Numbered from the stretch's first letter, positions 46,565 through 55,569 are shown. The stretch: DNA of 64,000 bases from Flavobacterium aquiphilum (GCF_027111335.1 NZ_CP114288.1:2666001-2730000); one strand, 5' to 3'. Numbers and translations are program-made. Notes: generated by a model not told the origin, from the letters alone.

Positions 46565-47695
46565 ATGAATGTTGCTAAAACGGTTATCATTGTTGGAGGA
46601 GGATTGGCCGGACTGACCGCGGCAATTCATTTGTCCAAAATTGGATTAAAAGTCATTGTGATCGAAAAAAACGAATATCCCAAACATAAAGTTTGTGGAG
46701 AATATATATCAAATGAAATCTTGCCTTATTTCAATTGGCTTTCGTTAGATATCTCAGAGTTAAATCCCACTCATATCACAAAATTAGATTTTTCGACAGT
46801 TGACGGAAAAACAATAAACTGTAATTTGCCGCTTGGTGGATTTGGTGTTAGTAGGTTTGTTTTGGATGCTTTTTTGTGTAAAAAAGCGATTGAAAATGGT
46901 TGTGAAATTATTCACGATACTGTGGATGATGTCATTTTTGAAGATAATATTTTTACAGTGAAAACTTCGAATAATAAGGATTTTGTTTCGGAGATTATTA
47001 TAGGAGCTTTTGGTAAACGATCTAATATTGATCAGAAGTTAAAAAGAGATTTTGTTCAAAAAAAGTCGCATTGGTTAGCAGTAAAAGCGCATTATTCAGG
47101 TGTTTTTCCTAGTGATTTAGTGGGTTTGCATAATTTTGAAGGAGGATATTGTGGCGTTTCAAAAGTAGAAAATAATACAATTAATATCTGTTATTTGACT
47201 AAATATGATTCGTTTAAAAAATATAAAAACATTGAGGAATTTCAGAATCAAATTATAAGTAAGAACCCATATTTGAAATTGATTTTTGAAACAAGTAAAA
47301 TGCTTTTTGAGGCTCCATTGACGATTAGTCAGGTTTCTTTTGATAAAAAGGCAACGGTGGAAAACCATATTTTGATGATTGGCGATACAGCAGGCTTGAT
47401 TCATCCGTTGTGCGGTAACGGGATGGCAATGGCTATTCACAGTGCGAAAATTGTTTCTGAATTGATTGGTGATTTCTACACCGGTAAAATAAAAACAAGA
47501 GAAGAATTGGAGCGAATGTATATTGCAGAATGGAATGTCAATTTTAAAAAAAGGTTAAGAATTGGACGTGTTTTGTCTTTTTTATTGCAAAAAACAAAAC
47601 TTTCTGCTGTTTTGATGGAAATATTGATTAAATTACCATTTTTAATGCCAATAATAATCAAGCAAACTCATGGAAAACCAATTTTCATTGAATAG
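46565..47695 (+). CDS. FAD-dependent oxidoreductase, geranylgeranyl-reductase/UbiH-like
   Basis: A 376-residue flavoprotein. The N-terminal dinucleotide fold is VIIVGGGLAGLTAAIHL with the acidic end VIVIEKNEYPKHKVCGEY; the second FAD motif is MIGDTAGLIHPLCGNGMAMA. Such enzymes hydroxylate aromatic rings or reduce prenyl chains. As first gene of an operon with a methyltransferase and a type III polyketide synthase, a ring monooxygenase acting on the polyketide is the best guess. This mirrors srsC in the Streptomyces phenolic-lipid operon. The C-terminal membrane-leaning helix (LPFLMPIIIKQ) fits a lipid substrate. Confidence 0.82.
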   Translation: MNVAKTVIIVGGGLAGLTAAIHLSKIGLKVIVIEKNEYPKHKVCGEYISNEILPYFNWLSLDISELNPTHITKLDFSTVDGKTINCNLPLGGFGVSRFVLDAFLCKKAIENGCEIIHDTVDDVIFEDNIFTVKTSNNKDFVSEIIIGAFGKRSNIDQKLKRDFVQKKSHWLAVKAHYSGVFPSDLVGLHNFEGGYCGVSKVENNTINICYLTKYDSFKKYKNIEEFQNQIISKNPYLKLIFETSKMLFEAPLTISQVSFDKKATVENHILMIGDTAGLIHPLCGNGMAMAIHSAKIVSELIGDFYTGKIKTREELERMYIAEWNVNFKKRLRIGRVLSFLLQKTKLSAVLMEILIKLPFLMPIIIKQTHGKPIFIE

Positions 47696-47735
47696 TTAAA
47701 AAGTCAACTAAATTTAATTTGAAACAATCAAAGTA

Positions 47736-48446
47736 GTGCTTGTAAATACGAGACATAGAACAGATGATCCTGAAATAATGGATAATTTTGATTTAAAAGG
47801 TGATGTTTTGATACAAACATTGGATAAAATTGCCAGAATAAATCAGCTTCTTGGAGGAAATCGATTAACTATAAGAGGTGTTGAAAAAATGCTTGAAAAA
47901 GAGCGATCTTCAAAATTGATTACTATCGTTGATGTAGGTTGTGGTAATGGTGATATGTTGCGGAGATTGGCCGATTTAGGTATTCGAAATAATTGGAATC
48001 TAAAATTGATTGGTGTAGATGCCAATGCTTTTACAATAAATTATGCGGCAGGTTTATCTGAAAAATATTCAAATATTAGTTATCGGTGTGAGGATATTTT
48101 TGACGAATCTTTTAATGAAGTAAAGTATGATATTGTTCTTTGTACTTTAACGTTACATCATTTTAAAAATGAAGAAATTTTTAAATTGTTGGCGTTGTTC
48201 AATAGAAATTCAAGACTTGGTTTTGTTGTAAATGATTTACATCGAAATGTGGTGGCTTATCGATTGTTTCAGATGCTTTGTTTTGTTTTTCGAATGAACG
48301 GAATGGCTAAAAAGGATGGTTTGGTTTCGATTTTGAGAGGATTCAAAAAGGAAGAATTGATTGCTTTTTCAAAGAAATTAAGTTTTAAAAAATACAGTGT
48401 TCAATGGAAATGGGCTTTTCGTTACCAATGGATCGTTGAAAAATAA
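47736..48446 (+). CDS. SAM-dependent methyltransferase
   Basis: A 236-residue class I methyltransferase. Motif I is IVDVGCGNGDML, then LIGVDANAFTI, and the late motif DIVLCTLTLHHF. I use the GTG at 47736 since it keeps the conserved N-terminus NTRHRTDDPEIMDNF; the first ATG would remove part of it. It lies 40 bp after the FAD enzyme gene. In context it probably O- or C-methylates the type III polyketide product, as SrsB does in Streptomyces. Confidence 0.82.
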   Translation: MLVNTRHRTDDPEIMDNFDLKGDVLIQTLDKIARINQLLGGNRLTIRGVEKMLEKERSSKLITIVDVGCGNGDMLRRLADLGIRNNWNLKLIGVDANAFTINYAAGLSEKYSNISYRCEDIFDESFNEVKYDIVLCTLTLHHFKNEEIFKLLALFNRNSRLGFVVNDLHRNVVAYRLFQMLCFVFRMNGMAKKDGLVSILRGFKKEELIAFSKKLSFKKYSVQWKWAFRYQWIVEK

Positions 48447-48490
48447 TTTAATGTTAGTTTTAGTTCTTAAATATCCCCAAACGAAAATAA

Positions 48491-49543
48491 ATGAGTGTAA
48501 AAATAAAATGTGTTGCTAAGCAATTGCCTAGTTTTTCTAGGACTACTGAAGAAATTCTTCCATTTTTGGATATTTGGCTGGAAGGTCAAGATGAACGTTT
48601 TATTCGAAAAGTAAAAAAAATATTTGAAGGAGCCGGAGTTGATAAACGCTATTCGATTATGGATCCGATTGGGGTTTTTGAAAAGACCTCATTTGAAGAA
48701 AAGAATGATATTTATATTCGGGAAGTAATTGATTTAGGGGAAAAAGTCCTGAGTAAAGCTTTAAAAAAAGCAAATTGGTTACCTGAGGATTTGGATTATA
48801 TAATCACTGTCAGCTGTACTGGGATTATGATTCCATCGCTTGATGCTTATTTGATTAATAGTTTGAAACTGAAGCAGGATATAGTAAGGTTACCGGTTAC
48901 TGAAATGGGTTGTGCAGCAGGAATTTCGGGAATTATTTATGCTAAGAATTTTCTCCAGGCTAATCCGGGTAAAAAAGCAGCTGTTATCGCAATAGAAAGC
49001 CCGACTGCTACGTTTCAACTGGATGATTTTTCGATGGCAAATATTGTGAGCGCAGCAATTTTTGGTGATGGTGCGGCTTGTATTTTGCTTTCGTCGGTGG
49101 AAGATGAGGAAGGGCCTGAAATTTTAGCTGATGAGATGTATCATTTCTATGACAATATCCACATGATGGGGTTTAAACTCACCAATTCTGGTTTGCAAAT
49201 GATTTTGGATATCGAGGTGCCTGAAACTATAACTTCTCATTTTGGAGATATCATTCATCCGTTTTTGAAAAAGAATAATTTGGGAATAGAGGAAATAGAT
49301 CATTTGATTTTCCATCCCGGAGGAAAAAAAATAGTTCAGATTGTTGAAGATCTTTTTTTTGAGCATGGAAAAGATATAGGTGATACCAAAGAAGTTTTGA
49401 AGCTTTATGGAAATATGTCTAGTGCGACTGTATTGTATGTTTTAGAGCGATTTATGGATAAAAAACCAGAGAAAGGCTCAAAAGGATTAATGTTGAGTTT
49501 TGGGCCCGGGTTTTCAGCTCAAAGGGTTTTGTTGCAGTTTTAG
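48491..49543 (+). CDS. Type III polyketide synthase
   Basis: A 350-residue chalcone-synthase-fold enzyme. The catalytic triad is complete: Cys141 in TEMGCAAGISG, His275 in HLIFHPGGKK and Asn308 in YGNMSSATVLYV. These enzymes extend an acyl starter with malonyl-CoA and cyclise it to pyrones, resorcinols or acylphloroglucinols. The neighbouring acyl carrier protein, ketosynthase and dehydratase suggest a long acyl starter made in the same operon, as in the Azotobacter ars system. The product cannot be told from sequence. Confidence 0.92.
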   Translation: MSVKIKCVAKQLPSFSRTTEEILPFLDIWLEGQDERFIRKVKKIFEGAGVDKRYSIMDPIGVFEKTSFEEKNDIYIREVIDLGEKVLSKALKKANWLPEDLDYIITVSCTGIMIPSLDAYLINSLKLKQDIVRLPVTEMGCAAGISGIIYAKNFLQANPGKKAAVIAIESPTATFQLDDFSMANIVSAAIFGDGAACILLSSVEDEEGPEILADEMYHFYDNIHMMGFKLTNSGLQMILDIEVPETITSHFGDIIHPFLKKNNLGIEEIDHLIFHPGGKKIVQIVEDLFFEHGKDIGDTKEVLKLYGNMSSATVLYVLERFMDKKPEKGSKGLMLSFGPGFSAQRVLLQF

Positions 49544-49584
49544 AATATTAATGAGTTTGTTGGGTTTTATATTTTGAAGAGTTA

Positions 49585-50013
49585 ATGGAAAAAGCAGATA
49601 TAATTTCAAAATTACCGTATTCAAAGCCATTTCTATTTGTGGATGAAATTATCAAAATTGATGAAAATGGAGTAGAGGGGGAATTTACTTTTGATGAAAA
49701 TCTGGATTTCTATAAAGGTCATTTTAAAGATAACCCTGTTACGCCAGGGGTGATTTTGACTGAGGTTATGGCGCAGATTGGAGTGGTTTGTTTGGGTGTG
49801 TTTTTGTTAAATGAAAATATTAAATTAAAACCATTAATTGCTTTAACATCAACTAATATTGAATTTTTAAAAGCTGTTTATCCTAACGAAAAAGTAATAG
49901 TGGTTTCGAAAAAAAACTATTTTAGATTTGGGAAATTAAAATGTGAAGTAAGCATGAAAAACCAAAATGGAGAAATAGTTTGCAACGGAACAATTTCAGG
50001 AATGATTGTTTAA
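49585..50013 (+). CDS. FabZ-like 3-hydroxyacyl-ACP dehydratase
   Basis: A 142-residue hot-dog protein. The active site is complete: His46 in FYKGHFKDNPVTPGV and Glu60 in ILTEVMAQIGVV. LPYSKPFLFVDEI is the usual FabZ start. It would dehydrate the beta-hydroxyacyl chain on the operon's own acyl carrier protein. No ketoreductase or enoyl reductase lies in the operon, so those steps may be borrowed from fatty-acid synthesis. Confidence 0.88.
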   Translation: MEKADIISKLPYSKPFLFVDEIIKIDENGVEGEFTFDENLDFYKGHFKDNPVTPGVILTEVMAQIGVVCLGVFLLNENIKLKPLIALTSTNIEFLKAVYPNEKVIVVSKKNYFRFGKLKCEVSMKNQNGEIVCNGTISGMIV

Positions 50014-50028
50014 AGTCGTATATAGCAA

Positions 50029-51303
50029 ATGAAGAACCGCGTTGTTATTACTGGTTTAGGTGTGGTTGCTCCAAATGGGGTGGGACTTGATGCATTTTTA
50101 CATTCGATAAAAAACGGAATTTCTGGAATTAGGCATTTTGAGGAATTGGAAAGATTGAAATTTTCTTGTCAGATTGCCGGAATGCCCAATGTTTCTTCTG
50201 AATTGGCATCTCAATATTTTTCGGAACTTGAACTTAAGAATTTTAACGCAACTGGTATTTTATATGGAGTTATTGCTGGAATTGACGCTTGGAAAGATGC
50301 TGGTTTGTCAATTGAAAAACTTGACGAACCTGATTGGGACAGCGGAACTGTTTTTGGTGCAGGTACTTCGGGAATTGATAAATTTCGGGAGAGTATTTAT
50401 AAAATTGATGAATTAAAAGTCAGGAGTTTGGGTAGTACTACGGTAATTCAGACCATGAATAGTGGCGTAAGTGCCTATTTGGCCGGGAAATTAGGGTTAG
50501 GAAATTTGGTAACAACCAATTCTTCTGCTTGTACAACTGGAACGGAAAGCATTCTTATGGCGTATGACCGAATAAAATCGGGGCAAGCCAAAAGAATTCT
50601 TGCGGGAAGTACGAGTGATTCGGGACCTTATGTTTGGGGAGGATTTGATGCTATGAGGGTTTGTAATTCTAAATCTAATGATTTACCTGAAACGGGATCG
50701 AGACCTATGTCTGAAAGTGCTTCGGGCTTTGTACCTGCGAGTGGTGCCGGTGCGATGGTTCTGGAAGATTTGGAAATGGCATTAGCGAGAGGAGCTAGAA
50801 TTTATGCTGAAGTTTTAGGAGGTAATTTAAATTCAGGAGGTCAAAGAGGATCAGGTTCATTGACTGCTCCTAATCCTCTTGCTGTCCAAAAATGTATTCA
50901 GAATGCAGTGAAAAACGCCGGAATTGCATCTCAAGATGTAGATGCTATTAATGGACATCTTACCGCGACTTCAAAAGATAGTCTTGAAATTTTGAATTGG
51001 AGTTTAGCTTTGAATAGAAAAGGAGACAATTTTCCTTACATCAATTCGTTAAAATCTATGATAGGGCATTGTTTGTCGGCTGCAGGAAGTATAGAAAGTG
51101 TGGCGAGCGTTTTGCAATTGTATCATGGATTTGTTTTTCCAAACCGAAATTGTGAAGATTTGCACCGAGAAATTACTGAAATCATTGATTCGTCCAGAAT
51201 TCCACAAAAAATGATTGAAAAAGATTTGAAAATTATTTTGAAAGCCAGTTTTGGATTTGGAGATGTAAATGGGTGTGTGGTCTTTAAGAAAATAACAACT
51301 TAG
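50029..51303 (+). CDS. Beta-ketoacyl-ACP synthase (KAS II-like)
   Basis: A 424-residue thiolase-fold ketosynthase. The triad is Cys168 in TTNSSACTTGTES, His310 in NGHLTATSKDS and His347 in SLKSMIGHCLSAAGS. It resembles FabF but the first His loop is NGHLTATS rather than AHGTST, marking a specialised branch. It starts 15 bp after the dehydratase gene. It probably elongates the starter chain for the type III synthase. Confidence 0.88.
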   Translation: MKNRVVITGLGVVAPNGVGLDAFLHSIKNGISGIRHFEELERLKFSCQIAGMPNVSSELASQYFSELELKNFNATGILYGVIAGIDAWKDAGLSIEKLDEPDWDSGTVFGAGTSGIDKFRESIYKIDELKVRSLGSTTVIQTMNSGVSAYLAGKLGLGNLVTTNSSACTTGTESILMAYDRIKSGQAKRILAGSTSDSGPYVWGGFDAMRVCNSKSNDLPETGSRPMSESASGFVPASGAGAMVLEDLEMALARGARIYAEVLGGNLNSGGQRGSGSLTAPNPLAVQKCIQNAVKNAGIASQDVDAINGHLTATSKDSLEILNWSLALNRKGDNFPYINSLKSMIGHCLSAAGSIESVASVLQLYHGFVFPNRNCEDLHREITEIIDSSRIPQKMIEKDLKIILKASFGFGDVNGCVVFKKITT

Positions 51304-51351
51304 TATTTGTAAGCCTTAATATATTTAGTTTAACAAAATAAAATAACTTTT

Positions 51352-51606
51352 ATGGATAGAGAAGCAACATTAGAACAGTTAAAAAGTATAGTAAAGCCTT
51401 ATATTCAAAATCAGGAAGCTTTTGATGCAATTTCAGAAGAAACTGATTTTGTAAATGATTTGAAAATAAATTCGGCAAATTTGGTTGATGTTATATTAGA
51501 TATTGAAGAGAAATTCGATATCATGATCGATAATGAGACAATGAAAAAAATGGTCACTGTAAAATCGGCTATCGGAATCATTGAAGATGAATTGGTGAAA
51601 AAATGA
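51352..51606 (+). CDS. Acyl carrier protein
   Basis: An 84-residue carrier protein. The phosphopantetheine site is Ser41 in LKINSANLVDVILDIEEKF, where the usual DSL is replaced by NSA, so it differs from housekeeping AcpP. The acidic helices around it are as expected. It overlaps the phosphopantetheinyl transferase gene by ATGA, indicating coupled synthesis of carrier and activating enzyme. Confidence 0.88.
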   Translation: MDREATLEQLKSIVKPYIQNQEAFDAISEETDFVNDLKINSANLVDVILDIEEKFDIMIDNETMKKMVTVKSAIGIIEDELVKK

Positions 51607-52091
51607 TTGGAAATGATATAGTTGATCTTGATTTAGCCCTTAAAGAAAGTAATTGGAAAAGAAAAGGTTTTTTGGATAAAATTTTTTCTCCAGATGAGCA
51701 ATGCTTGATTCTAAATTATTACAAGCCAGAGCTAATGGTTTGGAATTTATGGAGCAGGAAAGAGGCAGCGTATAAAATCTATAATCGAATCACTGGGATT
51801 AGGGAGTATTTTCCGCAAAAATTACAGTGCCATTATGAGAATGAAAAATCAGGAATCGTTTCTGTCGAAGGATTTGTTTTTCATACTCAAACACAAGTTT
51901 CAGCAGAATATATTTATACAATTGCTGTTACTCAAATTCCGATTTTTGATAAAATAAAAGCTTTGGATTCTTTGGAAAATGTAAAAAAAGAGAATGGAAT
52001 TCCGTTTATTTTGAATAGTTCTTCAAATACAGTAATTCCCGTCTCTATTACTCATCACGGTCGTTTTCAGAGAGCGATAACAATTCAGTGA
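51603..52091 (+). CDS. 4'-Phosphopantetheinyl transferase
   Basis: A 162-residue transferase that attaches phosphopantetheine to acyl carrier proteins. The metal site MIGNDIVDLDLA and the signature LWSRKEAAYKIYNR are clear. The length is between AcpS and Sfp forms. Its overlap with the carrier gene argues for a dedicated enzyme. It is the last gene of the seven-gene operon and ends next to the convergent exonuclease gene with no gap. Confidence 0.88.
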   Translation: MIGNDIVDLDLALKESNWKRKGFLDKIFSPDEQCLILNYYKPELMVWNLWSRKEAAYKIYNRITGIREYFPQKLQCHYENEKSGIVSVEGFVFHTQTQVSAEYIYTIAVTQIPIFDKIKALDSLENVKKENGIPFILNSSSNTVIPVSITHHGRFQRAITIQ

Positions 52092-52688
52092 TTATTTGAT
52101 TCCTAATCTGTTTTTTAGTTTTAAAAATAATAACGCAATAGTATAAGCATCTTCAGAAGGTGATTTTCTATAGCTTTTAGGTAGTTTAAAGATCTCCGAC
52201 AATTCGTCAAGCGAGAATTGTTTATCGTTGATGTCTACAAGTTTTCTATACATTACGTCGATATCTAAAGCTTCGTTTTTTAATCGTCCACAATCCAATC
52301 TTGCCAGTGCACTGTTTATCATGTCGACGTCAAAATCTACATGATGTCCAATCAAAACAGCATTCCCGATATATTCAATAAAAGAACGAATGGCTTCAGG
52401 TTCGCTCAATTTTTTCATTTTGCTTTCCAATATAAATTCATTTGACAATCCATTGTCATGAAAATATTTGTATTGCAGTAAAATAGATTCGAAACTGTCG
52501 CCGATAAGGATTTTGTTATTTACAATGGCAAAGGAACCAATTGATAAAATAACATCATGTTCTGGGCTCAATCCCGAAGTTTCTGTTGTGAAAACAACAT
52601 ATCGTTTTGATTTTTGTTCAAACTTAGAAAGATAAGTTTTCCAAAAATCAGGGTATTCTTTATTTATATTTTTCAGCCAATCCAGCAT
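52092..52688 (-). CDS. DnaQ-like 3'-5' exonuclease-fold protein with altered active site
   Basis: A 198-residue RNase-T/DnaQ fold protein. The Exo I motif reads VVFTTETSGL where active enzymes have D-x-E, so the first Asp is Thr. Exo II is GHHVDFDVDMIN with Asp present. Exo III reads SPSEDAYTIALLF, lacking the usual His. It may be inactive or a binding protein. It lies 2 bp after the cNMP/CBS/nucleotidyltransferase gene; this pairing recurs in many bacteria, suggesting a shared regulatory role. Confidence 0.78.
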   Translation of the reverse strand: MLDWLKNINKEYPDFWKTYLSKFEQKSKRYVVFTTETSGLSPEHDVILSIGSFAIVNNKILIGDSFESILLQYKYFHDNGLSNEFILESKMKKLSEPEAIRSFIEYIGNAVLIGHHVDFDVDMINSALARLDCGRLKNEALDIDVMYRKLVDINDKQFSLDELSEIFKLPKSYRKSPSEDAYTIALLFLKLKNRLGIK

Positions 52689-52690
52689 TA

Positions 52691-54610
52691 TTAAGAAAAT
52701 TGTGTTAGTTTGAAATTACTTTTGATTAATTCTTCCAGTTCTTTCATTGGGGCTAAGGCATTTTTTAATTTTTCCTTATCTAATTTCGATAGTTCACTCA
52801 GGTTTATATATTGTCCTGAATTTTCATTTTTTAGGCCTTCATTTACTCTAAATTTAGATATTACCAAAAATGCTTCAGCGCAATTTAAGTAAATATCTGA
52901 ATTTTTGGAGTCAATAATAGCTAATTGTTTGAAACGTAGATAAGTATTGTTAAGCCCTTTTATTTTAAAATGCAAGGCAAATAATCTCGCACCGTCAATT
53001 AAAGGCATTAAGGCTCTCGTTTTTATGTCGAATTTGTTTTTATTAGGACCTTCTTCTTCTTCCAATGCGAATTTTTTGAAAAAGGTAAGAGGGGAATTTT
53101 TCCTTAAAGCATCGTTTCCAAGGAAATCAAAAAATAAAGAGTTGTGTTCCAAATCCTTTAAAATGACATTTTCTATGGTTTCGTATATCTTTTTTTCGCC
53201 AAAAACAAGTTCCAAATCAAAGAAAATGCTGCTAAGATCATTGCTGTTTTCACCTGGAGTATTCATCCAGCTGTCGTATTGTTTTGTCCAGTCAGTCAGT
53301 GATTTACACCAAAGCATATTACTGGCCATGTGACCATTCGGGCATAATTCGTAGCCAACTTTCTCCAGCGTAGCAGTTGTTCTCTTTGCCAACTTCAAGA
53401 AATAATCTCTTACGTCCCTATATTTTTCAGGAGCTACATCTTCAAAAATTAATATACTGTCCTGATCGGTTAATAATAATTGTTCTTTTCGTCCTTGACT
53501 TCCGATACTTAACCACGCAAATCGCGCAGGAGGAGACCCTAAATCCAAAATAGATAATTCTACCGCTCGTTTTAAAATAGCTGAATTTATTTCGCTTGCG
53601 ATATTGTTAATATTAGAAAGCGGAATATTTTTATAAATTGAATTTTGAATTAATTCAGTTAATCTGTCTCTTATAAGTTTTAAATCTTTTGCACTGGATG
53701 ATCTTTTTATTTCTTTGATCAAAACACCAGGGTTATTAGCTTGTGCAATAATCAGGTCATGTTCTGAAATCACACCTTTTACAGGAGATTTATCTGTTCC
53801 GTCTGAAGTAACACATAAATGGGTTACACTGTTTTTTAGCATCACAAGTTGTGCTTCAGCCAATGAGACATTTTCAACTACAGTTACAACCGGTGAAGAC
53901 ATGATGGCTTTCATAGTAACGCTAAGAGGAAACAGTCCGGTTGCTATTTTTGAACATAAATCAGTATGTGTTACTATACCGATAGGTAACTGATTGTCAC
54001 AAATAATAACACTGGTACTCATGTTTTCAGTCATTCGTAAGGCGACATCTTTGGCAGTATCATTTATGGTTGCGGTAAGTGGCGATCTATTGTAGGTAAG
54101 TGATTGGAAGTATTGCATTTCAGACTTCTGGTCAATATAAACCACATTGTCGCTACTTAATTTACCTCTTGGATTTTCTTTATCTTTTGGGTTCCAGGTA
54201 TTGGTCGCAAAACTTTCAAGAAGAAAGTTTAAAACATCAGGATTATTGGCTACAAAAGGTCTAAAAGTAGCAATAGGAATGGCATAAATAATACTTTCTT
54301 CACGGGCTTTTGCCGTCATCATGTAATTATTTTTGGCAAAAAATGGTCTCAACCCAAGAATATCACCAGGATGGCATTTGTTTAATAAAGTTTCTTCAGC
54401 ATCGGCGATAACGGACAAATGAATTATACCAGAAGCTACTACATAAAAACAATCATGTAGTTTATCGTTTATTTGGAATAAAGTTTCGTTTTTTTCGACA
54501 TTTAAAACTCGAATATTTGTAGCAATTGCTGATAGTTCTTGAAAAGTTAAGTTGTCAAAAGGCGGGTATTCTTTCAAAAAGTCAGCTATATTTTCTGCAA
54601 TTGTATTCAT
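52691..54610 (-). CDS. cNMP-binding / CBS / DUF294 nucleotidyltransferase protein
   Basis: A 639-residue signalling protein. Residues about 10-130 form a cyclic-nucleotide-binding domain (CFYVVASGIIHLSVIADAEE, GDILGLRPFF). Two CBS repeats follow (about 170-290; IGIVTHTDLCSKIATG and VKGVISEHDLIIAQ). The DUF294 nucleotidyltransferase motif is LSIGSQGRKEQLLLTDQDS with the GS..GR and TDxD residues intact, followed by a C-terminal helical domain. Ligand and target are unknown. It is the first gene of a two-gene unit. Confidence 0.85.
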   Translation of the reverse strand: MNTIAENIADFLKEYPPFDNLTFQELSAIATNIRVLNVEKNETLFQINDKLHDCFYVVASGIIHLSVIADAEETLLNKCHPGDILGLRPFFAKNNYMMTAKAREESIIYAIPIATFRPFVANNPDVLNFLLESFATNTWNPKDKENPRGKLSSDNVVYIDQKSEMQYFQSLTYNRSPLTATINDTAKDVALRMTENMSTSVIICDNQLPIGIVTHTDLCSKIATGLFPLSVTMKAIMSSPVVTVVENVSLAEAQLVMLKNSVTHLCVTSDGTDKSPVKGVISEHDLIIAQANNPGVLIKEIKRSSSAKDLKLIRDRLTELIQNSIYKNIPLSNINNIASEINSAILKRAVELSILDLGSPPARFAWLSIGSQGRKEQLLLTDQDSILIFEDVAPEKYRDVRDYFLKLAKRTTATLEKVGYELCPNGHMASNMLWCKSLTDWTKQYDSWMNTPGENSNDLSSIFFDLELVFGEKKIYETIENVILKDLEHNSLFFDFLGNDALRKNSPLTFFKKFALEEEEGPNKNKFDIKTRALMPLIDGARLFALHFKIKGLNNTYLRFKQLAIIDSKNSDIYLNCAEAFLVISKFRVNEGLKNENSGQYINLSELSKLDKEKLKNALAPMKELEELIKSNFKLTQFS

Positions 54611-54784
54611 AGGTTGGTTTTAAAGTAATGCCTGTAAAAATAATAAAAATAGATTTCAAAAACAGGCACCCGAAAACTAATTTTAATAAATCACAAGGTA
54701 GTTAAAATTTTCATAAAATACTAAGAGTTAAGAGAGTATTAAAAGCAATTATTTAATTTTAATACTAAATCAATAAATAAAACT

Positions 54785-55291
54785 ATGAAAATTTTAAAAA
54801 ACTCATTATTAATGTTTTTGTCGGTTTTTGCGATTTCATTTGCAAATGCACAAGACAAACCAAAGAGTCCACCTGAAAAAGCAACAGGAACAATCAATGG
54901 AGCTACAATCCAAATCAATTATGGAAGTCCTTCTGTAAGAGGACGAAAAATTTGGGGCGAATTAGTTCCTTTTGACAAAGTTTGGAGAGCCGGTGCTAAT
55001 GAAGCTACGACATTTGAAACTGATAAAGATCTTACAATTGAAGGTTCAAAATTACCGGCCGGTAAATATTCTTTTTTTGTAATTCCAAATGAAAAGCAAT
55101 GTGTAATTGTTTTTAATAAAGAAGCTAAACAATGGGGAGCTTATAAATACAATGATAAAGAAGATCAGTTGCGAGTAACTGTTAAACCAAAAATGGCTAA
55201 AACAAGTACTGAAAAATTGGTTTACACAATAAATGCTAAAGATGTTGTTTTGAGCTGGGACAATTGGGATATTGGTTTTAGCGTAAAATAA
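54785..55291 (+). CDS. DUF2911 exported protein
   Basis: A 168-residue protein with signal peptide MKILKNSLLMFLSVFAISFANAQ. The DUF2911 core is plain: INYGSPSVRGRKIWGELVPF, VWRAGANEATTFET and KLPAGKYSFFVIP. The function is unknown; members are common in Bacteroidota and are probably periplasmic. It is the last chromosomal gene before the prophage and ends at a strong terminator. Confidence 0.82.
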   Translation: MKILKNSLLMFLSVFAISFANAQDKPKSPPEKATGTINGATIQINYGSPSVRGRKIWGELVPFDKVWRAGANEATTFETDKDLTIEGSKLPAGKYSFFVIPNEKQCVIVFNKEAKQWGAYKYNDKEDQLRVTVKPKMAKTSTEKLVYTINAKDVVLSWDNWDIGFSVK

Positions 55292-55310
55292 TTTTTTTAT
55301 AAATGTTTTT

Positions 55311-55341
55311 AAATCATCGCACAAAAGCGATGATTTTTTTT
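55311..55341 (+). terminator. Terminator after the DUF2911 gene
   Basis: AAATCATCGC pairs with GCGATGATTT around ACAAAA and runs into nine T. Between it and the first prophage gene (55342-55626) lie only the dif-like site, a phage terminator and AT-rich DNA. Confidence 0.88.
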
Positions 55342-55473
55342 TGAATATAACTGAACCTAATTTTTCAAAATTAATTTATCGAAAGTAGAGTGAGTTTACG
55401 ATTGTTTTCTTTAAAATAAATCTGGTCAGAAGCAACTAGAACTTTATTAAGCATTAGGGGATTTAAAAATTCT

Positions 55474-55501
55474 ATTTTACATAATATAAATTATAGTTCA
55501 A
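55474..55501. other. Left attachment site, dif-like
   Basis: A 28-bp site made of an arm ATTTTACATAA (55474-55484), a centre TATAAA and an arm TTATAGTTCAA (55491-55501). The first arm and centre agree with the reverse complement of the E. coli dif site, as I remember it, at 19 of the first 21 positions. XerC and XerD act on such 11-6-11 sites. It matches the right site at 24 of 28 positions. Confidence 0.72.
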
Positions 55502-55557
55502 ATAAATGCTTTTCTGCATACATAATTTTAAACCCAAATATATACACATTTTATTAA

Positions 55558-55569
55558 TATTTCCTACAG
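55558..55569. repeat. 12-bp direct repeat, copy 1
   Basis: TATTTCCTACAG, repeated exactly at 56140-56151. The two copies bracket the 154-residue secreted-protein gene. Confidence 0.6.

Noticed and set aside
46565..52091. A flexirubin / dialkylresorcinol cluster
   Set aside because: No DarA/DarB pair, aryl-polyene ketosynthase pairs or tyrosine ammonia-lyase are present; the core enzyme is a type III synthase.
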